NCBI GenBank assembly: GCA_024998625.1
Contig: JACOEL010000011.1
Coordinates: 62,001-126,000, forward strand
Direction of reading: 5' to 3'
Source: Nitrospira sp.
GTDB taxonomy: Bacteria > Nitrospirota > Nitrospiria > Nitrospirales > Nitrospiraceae
DNA: 64,000 nucleotides
In this document: one piece after another, positions 8,771-17,328 of the stretch
Position numbering within the stretch: position 1 is the stretch's first letter
Layout: every line of letters begins with the position of its first letter
Notes under the pieces: model-generated
The model's input: the letters and a program-made list of their open reading frames with translations, nothing else
Told to the model about the DNA's origin: nothing
Database searches by the model: none
Program-made: the position numbers and the translations under genes

Positions 8771-9625
8771 CTAGACCGATTTTGAGGAGGCATCATCGTC
8801 CGGCACAGGTGCTTGCTTGGCTGCTTCGATGGACTGCTCCAGTTCCTTTTGCGCCGAATCCATCTCGGCTCGGATTGTTCGCATTTCGGGATCGACTGAA
8901 CTCCGCACATCCGCAACCGCCTGACGGAAGGTACGCACGGCATCCCCCAATCCCTCCCCCAATCCCTGCATGTCTTGGGCGGACAAGCCCGACGGTTGAG
9001 CCTGAGCCGCTTTTGCTCGCATGGCTGCCTGAGCCGCCTGCACCCGAGCCACGGCGTCCTTGTTCACAATCGCCGACGGACGCTTGGCCACCGGTTTGCT
9101 CTGGGCGCCTGGCGGAAGGGGTGGATATTGCGCCCGCATCACAGGTGCGGGAGCCGCCATACGGTCTTCCATCGTGGGAGGCTGGTGACTTTGCGCAACC
9201 ACCGATCCCGCTGCCGCTTGCCCCGGCGTGACTGTCGCGACCCGCGGCTTCGCTGGTTGAGTCGCTTGCGGACCCTGGGGCCCAGCCGCAGCCATCAGCG
9301 CCGCTGTGGTACCTGGAGTCAGCTCAGGCCCCGGCGTGTATGGAGAGGTGGCTTTAGGAACAGCGGCTGCCGGCGCTACGGTGACGGGTTGCACGACCTG
9401 CGCAATGTCTGTCGCTGGTTGAGCCTGGATCGGAGCAGGCGTTGCAGCGATCTCGTTCTGTTCGGTAGCGTTCTCAGGAGGTGGAATATCATTCACCTCC
9501 TTCTTAAACCCTTTGAGCGCCTTGCCAACCCCCTCGCCGATTTGCGGAAGCTTCCCGGCCCCAAAAATGATCAACACAATGACCAGGATGATAATCAACT
9601 CGGAAAATCCCATAGTGCCAAACAT
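8771..9625 (-). CDS. tatA: Twin-arginine translocase subunit TatA with a long C-terminal extension
   Basis: 284 residues from ATG 9625, preceded by GAGGAAGGA. Residues 1-50 are a standard TatA: MFGTMGFSELIIILVIVLII (one membrane helix), then the FGAGKLPQIGEGVGKALKGF hinge and amphipathic helix. TatA oligomers form the pore for folded Tat substrates. About 230 residues follow that are rich in Ala, Pro and Gln, ending in an acidic-basic helical segment (RAEMDSAQKELEQSIEAAKQ). Ordinary TatA proteins are about 60-100 residues. At least one Tat substrate is encoded in this window (1-1169). Confidence 0.9.
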   Translation of the reverse strand: MFGTMGFSELIIILVIVLIIFGAGKLPQIGEGVGKALKGFKKEVNDIPPPENATEQNEIAATPAPIQAQPATDIAQVVQPVTVAPAAAVPKATSPYTPGPELTPGTTAALMAAAGPQGPQATQPAKPRVATVTPGQAAAGSVVAQSHQPPTMEDRMAAPAPVMRAQYPPLPPGAQSKPVAKRPSAIVNKDAVARVQAAQAAMRAKAAQAQPSGLSAQDMQGLGEGLGDAVRTFRQAVADVRSSVDPEMRTIRAEMDSAQKELEQSIEAAKQAPVPDDDASSKSV

Positions 9626-9770
9626 GTTCGTATCCTTCCTCGGCAGATAGGAGTCAATCCAGCACCAGAGGGCCTCTTCGGCCATCTAAACTCTCACGAT
9701 AGCTGCCCGATGCAAAGGGTGTCAAGAAAGGTGAGCAGCCACAGCCGACCTGGGAATAGACCCGAAGAAC

Positions 9771-11000
9771 CTAGCTCGCAGAGACGGGAATCGGAACAAG
9801 GTCAGCCTGAACCGGCTGGCCATACACCACCGCGTCGCGGGCGGAGAGATACACATCCAGTTCACTCCGAATACCGAAGTCATCCGGCAGGTAGATCCCA
9901 GGCTCAATCGAAAAGCAGGTGCCCGGCAACAACCGACGCGCATCCTGCGTCTCCAGATTGTCGATATTCGCACCGTTGCCATGCACTTCCTCACCGATGG
10001 AATGGCCGGTTCGGTGCACGAAATACTGCCCATACCCCGCCTCCTGAATCACCTGGCGGCAGACATCATCCACTTCCCACCCATAGGGAAATTCACCGGC
10101 TCGCACACGACCCTGCACAAAGGTGACGGCCGCATCCCGGGCCCGTCGAACAATCTGAAAAATGTCCTGGTGCCGGGCAGGTACAGTCGCCCCGACGAAC
10201 CCCGTCCAGGTGATATCCGCATAGACCGACCCTGGTCCAGGCTGTCTAGCCCACAGGTCGATCAGTACCAAGTCGCCCTGCCGGATAGGTGCTGATCCTT
10301 GGGAGGCCGGCGCGTAGTGAGGATCGGCGCTATGCGCATTCACCGCAGCAATCGGCGGACTCGAGGTCACCAATCCACGCGCCTGCATGCGGGAAAGAAT
10401 GTACTGCTGTAATCCGTATTCCGTCAGGCTGGACCGAGCAGCCAACGAGGTTCCGACAAATCCAAACGCCTCGTCGACAATTGCGCGGAGTCCTTCGGCG
10501 GCCACCTGATGCGACGCCAATTGAGCAGCATCCCACACCGCCTCAAATTGCTGAACCAGATCAGCAGAGGACACCACCTCCGCGCCGAGACTACGCACCA
10601 GATCAATCGTGCCAGCATCCACGCGTGACAGATAGGGAATCGCGTTCATCGGCGAATACTGCATCGCGATCCGCTTGGCAGAGTGCAGCAGAGACCCGAG
10701 AGCCGCCTGCTGATCGCGCCAGGAGACGTACTCGCGCGCATCCCCGGGCAGCCCGTCCAGCACATGAGGCTCAATGCGGTGCTGGAGTTTCAGCGGCGTA
10801 CCCTGCGCGGGAACCCAATAGTACCAACGCCGCGTGACATGGAGCGAGGGGTCTAACAACAGGACGCGATATGCGAGAGGGTCGAGGTGGCGAAAGTCGT
10901 AAAATAGCCACCCATCAAGCCCCGACTGCTCCCGAATAGCCTGCTGAATCCGAAGCACCCGTGCGTGAGACCGATCCGCCGCGTTCATGGTTGCCATCAT
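9771..11000 (-). CDS. M24-family metallopeptidase (Xaa-Pro aminopeptidase-like)
   Basis: About 409 residues from ATG 11000, which has GGAA seven bases upstream; other ATGs follow at 10997 and 10988. The N-terminal third is a creatinase/prolidase-type domain. The C-terminal pita-bread domain carries the dinuclear metal ligands: Asp in LVLIDLWA, Asp in VYADITW, His in HRTGHSIGEEVHGNG, Glu in SIEPGIYLP and Glu in IRSELDVY. This matches M24 enzymes that cleave an N-terminal residue before proline. No signal peptide is seen, so it is probably cytoplasmic. Exact substrate unknown. Confidence 0.85.
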   Translation of the reverse strand: MMATMNAADRSHARVLRIQQAIREQSGLDGWLFYDFRHLDPLAYRVLLLDPSLHVTRRWYYWVPAQGTPLKLQHRIEPHVLDGLPGDAREYVSWRDQQAALGSLLHSAKRIAMQYSPMNAIPYLSRVDAGTIDLVRSLGAEVVSSADLVQQFEAVWDAAQLASHQVAAEGLRAIVDEAFGFVGTSLAARSSLTEYGLQQYILSRMQARGLVTSSPPIAAVNAHSADPHYAPASQGSAPIRQGDLVLIDLWARQPGPGSVYADITWTGFVGATVPARHQDIFQIVRRARDAAVTFVQGRVRAGEFPYGWEVDDVCRQVIQEAGYGQYFVHRTGHSIGEEVHGNGANIDNLETQDARRLLPGTCFSIEPGIYLPDDFGIRSELDVYLSARDAVVYGQPVQADLVPIPVSAS

Positions 11001-11082
11001 AGCGTCATTCCGCAATCGATACCACTAGGCAATCACGCTGTTTTCTGCCATCCACGCAATGCTAGAATAAGCCGAACCCGCT

Positions 11083-11580
11083 ATGGCTATCGCTCCCTCA
11101 TCCGATCCCGCTCAGTACCGCGTCACCTTCTTCTTCGGCCCTGACGCTGTTGAAGAACGACCGGATCATCTGCGATGCATCTTCAATGTGAAGAAACGGA
11201 GCTGGAAAGGCGGCGTGCAAGTGGCAGTGGATGTGGCCCGGCATCATCTTGACCGGGCGCGCGAGCGAATTGGGTATCTCTCCTGGCTGGCAGAACTCTT
11301 ACCCGGCGGCAACCACGAGGAGCGAGAGGAACTGACCAGCCGCGCCGATGACCTCTTCGTTCAATCTCTCTGTACCAGTACACTCAACCTGGCCCTTCAG
11401 GCGGGAATTGAACAGGTGAATCAACAGATCGACGCCGACACATTCGCCGACGAACTGCGCCAACTCCTCGACGAACAACCGGAACAGGTGACCGATCGAA
11501 TTCGCCTCGCACTGGACTTGGGGGGAGAATTCCGAAATCTAACGAGCGACGGTGCGACAGCAAATCCGGAAGGGGTTTGA
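11083..11580 (+). CDS. Conserved-looking hypothetical protein
   Basis: 165 residues, no recognised family. Soluble, mixed charge, without signal peptide or membrane helix. The N-terminal part has a predicted beta stretch (YRVTFFFGPDAVEERPDHLRC). The rest looks alpha-helical and acidic (ADTFADELRQLLDEQPEQ). It is divergent from the M24 peptidase gene and precedes an exported-protein gene with its own promoter. Codon use matches its neighbours, which supports real coding. Confidence 0.6.
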   Translation: MAIAPSSDPAQYRVTFFFGPDAVEERPDHLRCIFNVKKRSWKGGVQVAVDVARHHLDRARERIGYLSWLAELLPGGNHEEREELTSRADDLFVQSLCTSTLNLALQAGIEQVNQQIDADTFADELRQLLDEQPEQVTDRIRLALDLGGEFRNLTSDGATANPEGV

Positions 11581-11605
11581 AAACGGGGGGGAATTTGTTA
11601 TAACG
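11577..11605 (+). promoter_or_regulatory. Sigma-70-like promoter upstream of the exported protein gene at 11676
   Basis: TTGAAA (11577-11582) and TATAAC (11600-11605) are separated by 17 bases. The predicted start near 11612 leaves a leader of about 64 bases before the GTG start. The -35 overlaps the stop codon of the upstream gene. Confidence 0.55.
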
Positions 11606-11675
11606 ACAACGGACTCATCAGCATTCATTTTTCTTTCCACCGCATCAGAACTTCAGCACGAAGGAGGCACCCAAC

Positions 11676-12149
11676 GTGAACGTCTCTGTCTATTCGCCCC
11701 TTAAAAGACGACGCAGCCTCTGGGCCCAAGTCCTCGTCTTCAGTCTGGTCACAGTTTGTTCTCTGGCCTTACTCATCGCCCCCGTCTCCGCTCAGGAATC
11801 GGGAGGCGCTTCCAATGTGCCGGTCTCGTCGAACGATGCCAGTCCGTCAGGTGTCGGCATTCAAGCGGGCTCCGCGTTGGCCACCATCGTCTATTTCCCG
11901 CTCAAACTGGCCTTCGCGATCGGCGGCGGGGTCGTCGGCGGATTGGCCTATGGCTTCTCAGGAGGCAGTGAGCAGACCGCCAAGAACATCTGGATCCCTA
12001 GCATGTACGGCACCTACATCATCACGCCGGACCATCTGAAAGGCGATAAACCCATCCGCTTCCTCGGCGTCTCAGGGGAACCTGCGCGGGAGGCCGGCGA
12101 TTACGCCCCGCAAGAACCAGCGCCGCTGCCATTGGAACCGATCCGCTAG
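11676..12149 (+). CDS. Exported or membrane-associated hypothetical protein
   Basis: 157 residues, GTG start preceded by AAGGAGG with ideal spacing. Residues 1-40 form a long signal peptide (basic start, VFSLVTVCSLALLIAPVSAQ). A second hydrophobic, glycine-rich stretch near residues 75-95 (LAFAIGGGVVGGLAYGFSGG) resembles a glycine zipper and may sit in a membrane. The C-terminus is proline-rich. The family is unknown. The stop is one base from the start of the amidotransferase gene, so the two are co-transcribed. Confidence 0.65.
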   Translation: MNVSVYSPLKRRRSLWAQVLVFSLVTVCSLALLIAPVSAQESGGASNVPVSSNDASPSGVGIQAGSALATIVYFPLKLAFAIGGGVVGGLAYGFSGGSEQTAKNIWIPSMYGTYIITPDHLKGDKPIRFLGVSGEPAREAGDYAPQEPAPLPLEPIR

Positions 12150-12150
12150 T

Positions 12151-12927
12151 ATGAAACCCGTCATCGGAGTCACCCCCGACTTCAATGCCGGTGATCGTCA
12201 AGAATGGGGCGGCAAGGAGCCCACATATTTTTTGCGGGCCCGGTATGTCCGCGCTATTGAGGAACTCGGCGGCGTGCCGGTCATTCTGCCACTCGTGGCG
12301 GACCGATCCGCACGCCGGCGCCTGCTGGAAGGGATCGACGGGCTGCTCCTGACAGGAAGCGGCCCGGACTTAGACCCGACCCTCTACCGAGAACGAAAGC
12401 AATTCGCGTTTCCAGTCGTCGCTGAACGCCGTTCCAGCTTTGAGCTGGACCTGGTCCGCCTCGCCATCCGCGAGCACATTCCAACCCTGGCCATCTGTGG
12501 AGGCATGCAAACCATGAATGTCGCCTGCGGAGGGAGTCTCTACCAGGATATCCCTGCCCAGATCGACCACGTGTTACAGCACCGACAGACGACACCGGCG
12601 GTTCGACTCTCCCATAGCATCTCCATCGTACCCGGCAGCCTGCTCAATCGCATCGTCAAGCGCGCCCGCATGCAGGTCAACAGTTCGCACCACCAATCGG
12701 TGAAAACGGTCGGGCGCGCCCTTATGGCCAGCGCAACCGCGCCCGATGGCATCATTGAAGCGATCGAACGTCCGACGCATCCATTCTTTCTTGGCCTGCA
12801 ATGGCACCCCGAATTTTTGTTCGAACGCCACCTCTTGCACCGGCGACTCTTTCAGACATTCTTGCGGGCGGCCTCGCGCCGCCCGTCACGCCAACCTTCG
12901 CCTGCGAGACGCAGGAACAACTCATGA
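12151..12927 (+). CDS. Gamma-glutamyl-gamma-aminobutyrate hydrolase-like class I glutamine amidotransferase (peptidase C26)
   Basis: 258 residues. The nucleophile Cys is in LAICGGMQTMNVACGGSLYQ and the catalytic His/Glu pair in LQWHPEF. The start MKPVIGVTPDFNA and the internal GIDGLLLTGSGPDLDPTLY match the PuuD/C26 family, which hydrolyses gamma-glutamyl bonds. The exact substrate is not evident, and no putrescine pathway genes are adjacent. It begins one base after the upstream stop. An amino acid permease follows, which may link the two to amino acid handling. Confidence 0.8.
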   Translation: MKPVIGVTPDFNAGDRQEWGGKEPTYFLRARYVRAIEELGGVPVILPLVADRSARRRLLEGIDGLLLTGSGPDLDPTLYRERKQFAFPVVAERRSSFELDLVRLAIREHIPTLAICGGMQTMNVACGGSLYQDIPAQIDHVLQHRQTTPAVRLSHSISIVPGSLLNRIVKRARMQVNSSHHQSVKTVGRALMASATAPDGIIEAIERPTHPFFLGLQWHPEFLFERHLLHRRLFQTFLRAASRRPSRQPSPARRRNNS

Positions 12928-12990
12928 CACGGTGCTCCTTCCGCCATGGCAGCAGACATGGACGTGGCGCCGCCGGAGAGAGGACACTGC

Positions 12991-14436
12991 GTGGGCAATC
13001 CGCTGTTTCGCACCAAATCTATCGAACGAATCCTCGCTGATTCCGACGCCCCCGAACATCGCCTGAAACGGACCCTGACGGCCTGGGATCTGACCGGACT
13101 CGGCATCGGCGCGATTATCGGCACCGGCATCTTCGTGCTGATCGGCACCGCTATTGTCGGTGATGCGCACCGGCCAGGCGCGGGGCCCGGCATCATGCTG
13201 TCGTTCATTCTTTCAGGCATTACCTGCGCGCTCGCCGCCCTCTGTTATGCCGAATTTGCCGCCATGATCCCGGTGGCCGGCAGCGCCTATACCTATTCCT
13301 ACGCAACTCTGGGAGAATTTCTGGCCTGGCTAACAGGCTGGAATCTGATTCTGGAATATGGTGTGGCCTGCGTGGCCGTCGCAATCGGGTGGTCCGGATA
13401 CTTTAACAACATTCTCAAACTCTGCGGCCTTGAACTCCCGTACTGGGCCACTCATCCTCCCGGCGCGGACGGCGGCATCGCGAACATTCCAGCCGCGATC
13501 ATCGTGCTACTCGTCACCGGCATCCTGATCGTCGGAGTCAAAGAGAGCGCGCGCGCCACCTGCGGCATTGTCCTCGTGAAACTGACAGTGATCGTCTTTT
13601 TCATTGCGGTCGGCACATCCTCCGTCGACACGACCAATTGGTCCCCCTTCATGCCGTTCGGATTTACAGGCGTCGGCGCCGCCGCAGCCATCGTGTTCTT
13701 CGCCTATATCGGATTCGACGCTGTGTCCACCACCGCCGAAGAAGCCAAGAATCCCCAACGGGATTTACCCATCGGCATCTTTGCCTCCCTGGCCATCTGC
13801 ACCGTGCTCTATATTTCTGTGGCCGCGGTCCTGACCGGGTTAGTGCCCTATTCGCAAATCGACGTCCATGCTCCGGTGGCTGAAGGGCTTCGCATGGTGG
13901 GATTCAAGTGGGGGGCCGCCATCGTGGCGACCGGGGCAGTAGCGGGAATTACCAGTGTCCTGGTGGTGATGATGTTAGGCCAGATTCGGGTCTTTTTTGC
14001 CATGTCGCGGGACGGCCTCCTCGGGCCCTGGCTCTCAGGCGTCCATCCGAAGTTTCGCACGCCCCACCACGCGACCTATTTGACCGGCGTGGCCGTCGCC
14101 ATCATGGCCGCGCTGATTCCTATCGGCGAGGCGGCGGATATGACCAACATCGGGACCCTGTTCGCTTTCGTCCTGGTCTGTATCGGTATCATGGTGCTTC
14201 GCTACACCAAGCCGGACCATCACCGGCCCTTCCGCATGCCCTTGATGCCGATCGTTCCGATCCTCGGAGTCCTGGCCTGCCTGGGCCTAATGTATTTCCT
14301 CCCCTGGATGACTTGGGTCCGGTTCTTTGTGTGGACCATCATCGGTATCCTGGTCTACGCTACGTATGGGATGCGTCATAGTAAGCTGGCCACAAGGCCT
14401 TCGACCGAACAGGCCGAGGCACCTCGACCGGCATAG
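12991..14436 (+). CDS. Cationic amino acid/APC-family permease
   Basis: 481 residues from GTG 12991. I prefer this start over an upstream in-frame ATG (12946) because GGAGAGAGG lies seven bases before it, and MGNPLFRTKSIERILADSDA is the usual beginning of CAT-type permeases. About 12 membrane helices are evident. The first has the substrate-site signature GIGAIIGTGIFVL, and a later helix has FFAYIGFDAVSTTAEEAKNP, the APC consensus. It is a secondary transporter of amino acids in the inner membrane; the substrate is not determined. Confidence 0.88.
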   Translation: MGNPLFRTKSIERILADSDAPEHRLKRTLTAWDLTGLGIGAIIGTGIFVLIGTAIVGDAHRPGAGPGIMLSFILSGITCALAALCYAEFAAMIPVAGSAYTYSYATLGEFLAWLTGWNLILEYGVACVAVAIGWSGYFNNILKLCGLELPYWATHPPGADGGIANIPAAIIVLLVTGILIVGVKESARATCGIVLVKLTVIVFFIAVGTSSVDTTNWSPFMPFGFTGVGAAAAIVFFAYIGFDAVSTTAEEAKNPQRDLPIGIFASLAICTVLYISVAAVLTGLVPYSQIDVHAPVAEGLRMVGFKWGAAIVATGAVAGITSVLVVMMLGQIRVFFAMSRDGLLGPWLSGVHPKFRTPHHATYLTGVAVAIMAALIPIGEAADMTNIGTLFAFVLVCIGIMVLRYTKPDHHRPFRMPLMPIVPILGVLACLGLMYFLPWMTWVRFFVWTIIGILVYATYGMRHSKLATRPSTEQAEAPRPA

Positions 14437-14473
14437 TCGAATCACGAGCCAAGATAACGGGTGACGGGAAAAA

Positions 14474-14881
14474 CTAGGACGACGCTTCGGTTGGAGCAGC
14501 AGGAGCGGGAGCCGTCGGCTTTGTGACAACCGCCGCGGGAGAAGAAGAGCCGGACGCCACAGTCGCGACGCCGGCTGCTGCCGGAGCGGCAGCACCGACG
14601 GCCTGGGCAGCCGGTGGCTTTGGCGGAGCTGGGGGCTTCGGCGGAGCCGGCCGCTCTGGTTTAATCCCGCCTTCCCAGGAAGGACCTGAATACATATCGG
14701 CGGCCAGCCCTTTGCCTTTCCACTTTTCTTCGAAATCTGCAGCTGCTTTGTTCGGGGTTTCTCCCGCACCCACCACATCATTCCATGGATAGGCCCGGGG
14801 ACCAATCTGGCACCCGGTCTCCGTGCGCCTCAAATAGAGGGCAATCGGGTTCCCCCGGTATGGCCCGAGATAGATATGCAC
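14474..14881 (-). CDS. Hypothetical protein with Ala/Pro-rich tail
   Basis: About 135 residues if the GTG at 14881 is used, which has GTGGGGT upstream; an ATG at 14986 would add 35 residues without a visible ribosome-binding site. Residues 1-60 look folded (VHIYLGPYRGNPIALYLRR, with a Cys in TGCQIGPRAYPW). The rest is a low-complexity Ala/Pro/Lys tail (PPKPPAPPKPPAAQAVGAAA). No family recognised. It converges with the permease gene. Confidence 0.5.
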   Translation of the reverse strand: MHIYLGPYRGNPIALYLRRTETGCQIGPRAYPWNDVVGAGETPNKAAADFEEKWKGKGLAADMYSGPSWEGGIKPERPAPPKPPAPPKPPAAQAVGAAAPAAAGVATVASGSSSPAAVVTKPTAPAPAAPTEASS

Positions 14882-15011
14882 TGACCCCACATATTCGAGC
14901 AATGTGGCCACCGCGCCTCCAAGAAGAGGTGCATGATGCCATAAGAGGCGGGAAGAGGGCAAGATGGACCTATCACCCCCCGTCACCCCCCGCTATTTGG
15001 TCCAGAATCGA

Positions 15012-15536
15012 TTAGGTCGTAGCGGGGTGCTCTCTCGTCGGGCGCATGCGCAGCAGGTATACACCCAGGATGAGGACAATGATAACGGTCACGTTGAGAC
15101 TAACATCCATCACATACTGCTGGAAGAGTTCCTGCCGAGCCTCTCTCGTCACCACCTCCAACTGATGGGATAATTCCGCGCTGGCCGTCAACACCCGTCG
15201 CGTGCAGGCGATGATGCCGACCGCCAGATAGGGCTCCAATTCCAGCACCTCGGTCTGAAGAAACCGCACCACCGTACGAAACAATTCCAGCAGGATGATG
15301 ACCAGCAGCAGATCATTCAACAACTTGAGTCCGGCAGGCAGCAACGGGACATCGGCGGAGCGCAAGAAAAAGGCATACCAGGCATGCACAAAAATCACCA
15401 TGCCTAAGGCCAGTAAGCTGAACCCCGCTGCGACATAGCCCAACCGATCTAAATGGTCCATGAATCCGAGCAACCACTGCATGGTTGCCCGGCGGGACTT
15501 CTCAAGAGGCCCGGGAGGGGACACCGGCGGGGTCAT
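15012..15536 (-). CDS. PsiE-like membrane protein
   Basis: 174 residues with four predicted membrane helices (for example LLALGMVIFVHAWYAFFL and LLNDLLLVIILLELFRTVVR). The segment LEPYLAVGIIACTRRVLT is typical of the phosphate-starvation-inducible PsiE family (PF06146), whose biochemical role is unknown. The start codon overlaps the stop of the upstream gene as ATGA (15533-15536), so translation is coupled to the Cys/His protein. Confidence 0.75.
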   Translation of the reverse strand: MTPPVSPPGPLEKSRRATMQWLLGFMDHLDRLGYVAAGFSLLALGMVIFVHAWYAFFLRSADVPLLPAGLKLLNDLLLVIILLELFRTVVRFLQTEVLELEPYLAVGIIACTRRVLTASAELSHQLEVVTREARQELFQQYVMDVSLNVTVIIVLILGVYLLRMRPTREHPATT

Positions 15537-15919
15537 GCGATACCTGCCGGACCAGTCTGCATGGGGAAGTCCTCACGTGGTTGACCGAATTTCAAGCCGT
15601 TGACCGCCTTGGCTGTGAAGGTGTGGCCACAACAGTTGACCCCCTGAAAGCCGGCTCCTCCGTCGATCACAATGACGCGAAGGCCGCATGAGTCGGGAAA
15701 CTGTCGCTTTTCTTCCAACATCGCTCCGGGGAGCAAGGAACCTTTCTTCCGACCCCTCGACGGGATAACATCCGGCACCAGATCTTCTTCCGTCAGCTCA
15801 TGCCCGCAACAGAGAATCTTCTGGAAGCCCTCACCAGCCCCGGCCACCTTGACCACCAACCCGCACGAATCTGGAAAGCGTTTTCGCTCGTCGAGAATGT
15901 CACCTTTTTTGATCGCCAT
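15533..15919 (-). CDS. Small protein made of two Cys/His-rich repeats
   Basis: 128 residues. Two homologous copies of about 40 residues are visible: the first has FPDSCGLVVKVAGAGEGFQ then CCGHEL, the second FPDSCGLRVIVIDGGAGFQ then CCGHTF. Each copy therefore has Cys-Gly-Leu, a GFQ turn and Cys-Cys-Gly-His, which suggests a metal site (zinc or iron) per copy. I do not recognise the family with certainty. There is no signal peptide. It overlaps the PsiE-like gene by four bases and probably acts with it. Confidence 0.7.
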   Translation of the reverse strand: MAIKKGDILDERKRFPDSCGLVVKVAGAGEGFQKILCCGHELTEEDLVPDVIPSRGRKKGSLLPGAMLEEKRQFPDSCGLRVIVIDGGAGFQGVNCCGHTFTAKAVNGLKFGQPREDFPMQTGPAGIA

Positions 15920-16140
15920 AGCGCCTCGATATGAAAAGGAAACAGGAACCGGTCACATGAGTTGATAGTGAATCAGATCGTCTGGCGAAAAGCCAGCACA
16001 GGGTCTACCAACTTCGGTGTTGTCCGGCCAGCTTAAGGGGCCGGGCAGGCAAGAGTACAGACCCCTCGTATCCATGGGGGTGAGGATTTGCCATGCGATG
16101 GACATCGAGCGGTAAGCGACGGCGGTCGCATACTAGCCAG

Positions 16141-17292
16141 TCACATGTGCGTCACCGGAGAATCATGAGAGGGTGAGACCTGTGCCGTCTCCCATTGCTT
16201 GGGTTGAGGTATGCGTGCATAGGCGTTATGCCACGAATCGAGCAGCACCTTGTGCGACCGGCACCCGACCACCAAGCGCGCATCGGAGATGGTAACCGGC
16301 TTATAGGGATGAAGATACCGTGCCTTGAGCCTTGCCACACGCGCCAGCGACTGGTCCAGTCGCTCCTGAGTGATCCTGCCATCTTCCACCGCACGCTCCA
16401 TGGCTTGCATGGCGGTCATGACGCGGTCCTGATCCTTGCAGATCAACAGAACATCGCATCCGGCCACAAACGACCGAACGGCCGCCTCACCGATCCCGTC
16501 GTGATCGATAATGGCATGCATCTCCAGATCGTCGGTAAAGACCACGCCATCATACCGAAACTCCTCGCGCAGCAAGCGCTGGATCACCGCCGAGGACAGG
16601 GTCGCCGGCGCCTCCGGATCCAAGGCCCGATACAGCACATGGGCGGTCATCAAGCTGGCTACGCCATAACGAATGGCCTGTTGAAAGGGAGGAAACTCCG
16701 TGTCGCGCAACCGCTGGAGCCCCGCATCCACGACGGGAAGCTCTTTGTGCGAATCCGTCGCCGTGTCTCCATGGCCGGGGAAGTGCTTCCCGCATGCAAC
16801 CACCATATTGTCCTGCAGCCCTCCGATGGTCGCTAACCCCATCTCGCCGACAAGCTCGGGAGACGCGCCGAACGCTCGATCACCGATGACGGGATTGTCC
16901 GGATTGCTGTTCACATCCAGAACCGGAGCCATGTTCATATTAATCCCCACCGCCCGCAGCTCTTTGGCAATGGTTGCGGCAGCGGAGTAGGCCAGCTCAC
17001 TGGAGTTGCACTGCCCCAGCTGTCCGCAGGGAGGGAAAATCGTAAATTCGGAGGGCAGCCGGGATACCCGGCCGCCCTCCTGGTCAATCGCGATCAGCAG
17101 CGGCTGAACGGGCAACAGTTTCTGCAGCCCGTTGGTGAGATCGACGATCTGCTGAACCGACTCGAGATTGCGGCGGAAAAAGATGACGCCGCCCGGCTTG
17201 TAAGCTGTCAGAAACGAGGCCAGGTCTTTGGTGACCCTGGTCCCGGCGAAGCCCATCATAAACAGCTGACCGATCTGCTCGCGTAATGTCAT
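16141..17292 (-). CDS. nagZ: Beta-N-acetylhexosaminidase, glycoside hydrolase family 3
   Basis: 383 residues from ATG 17292; a GTG directly before it is equally possible. NagZ removes N-acetylglucosamine from muropeptides during peptidoglycan recycling. The GH3 signature KHFPGHGDTATDSHKELPVV holds the catalytic His of NagZ enzymes (GDTATDSH). The nucleophile Asp lies in GVVFTDDLEM. LIAIDQEGGRVSRL is the substrate-loop motif. No signal peptide, so it is cytoplasmic. It is the last gene of a leftward run, 36 bases after pepA. Confidence 0.92.
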   Translation of the reverse strand: MTLREQIGQLFMMGFAGTRVTKDLASFLTAYKPGGVIFFRRNLESVQQIVDLTNGLQKLLPVQPLLIAIDQEGGRVSRLPSEFTIFPPCGQLGQCNSSELAYSAAATIAKELRAVGINMNMAPVLDVNSNPDNPVIGDRAFGASPELVGEMGLATIGGLQDNMVVACGKHFPGHGDTATDSHKELPVVDAGLQRLRDTEFPPFQQAIRYGVASLMTAHVLYRALDPEAPATLSSAVIQRLLREEFRYDGVVFTDDLEMHAIIDHDGIGEAAVRSFVAGCDVLLICKDQDRVMTAMQAMERAVEDGRITQERLDQSLARVARLKARYLHPYKPVTISDARLVVGCRSHKVLLDSWHNAYARIPQPKQWETAQVSPSHDSPVTHM

Positions 17293-17328
17293 CACTCGCT
17301 ACTCCGACGATCTGGTGAGAAGCAGGCC

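Noticed and set aside
16030-16075. GC-rich inverted repeats downstream of nagZ
   Set aside because: CCGGCC/GGCCGG and ACCCC/GGGGT pairs can form stems, but no T-tract follows on the minus strand, so I do not call a terminator.
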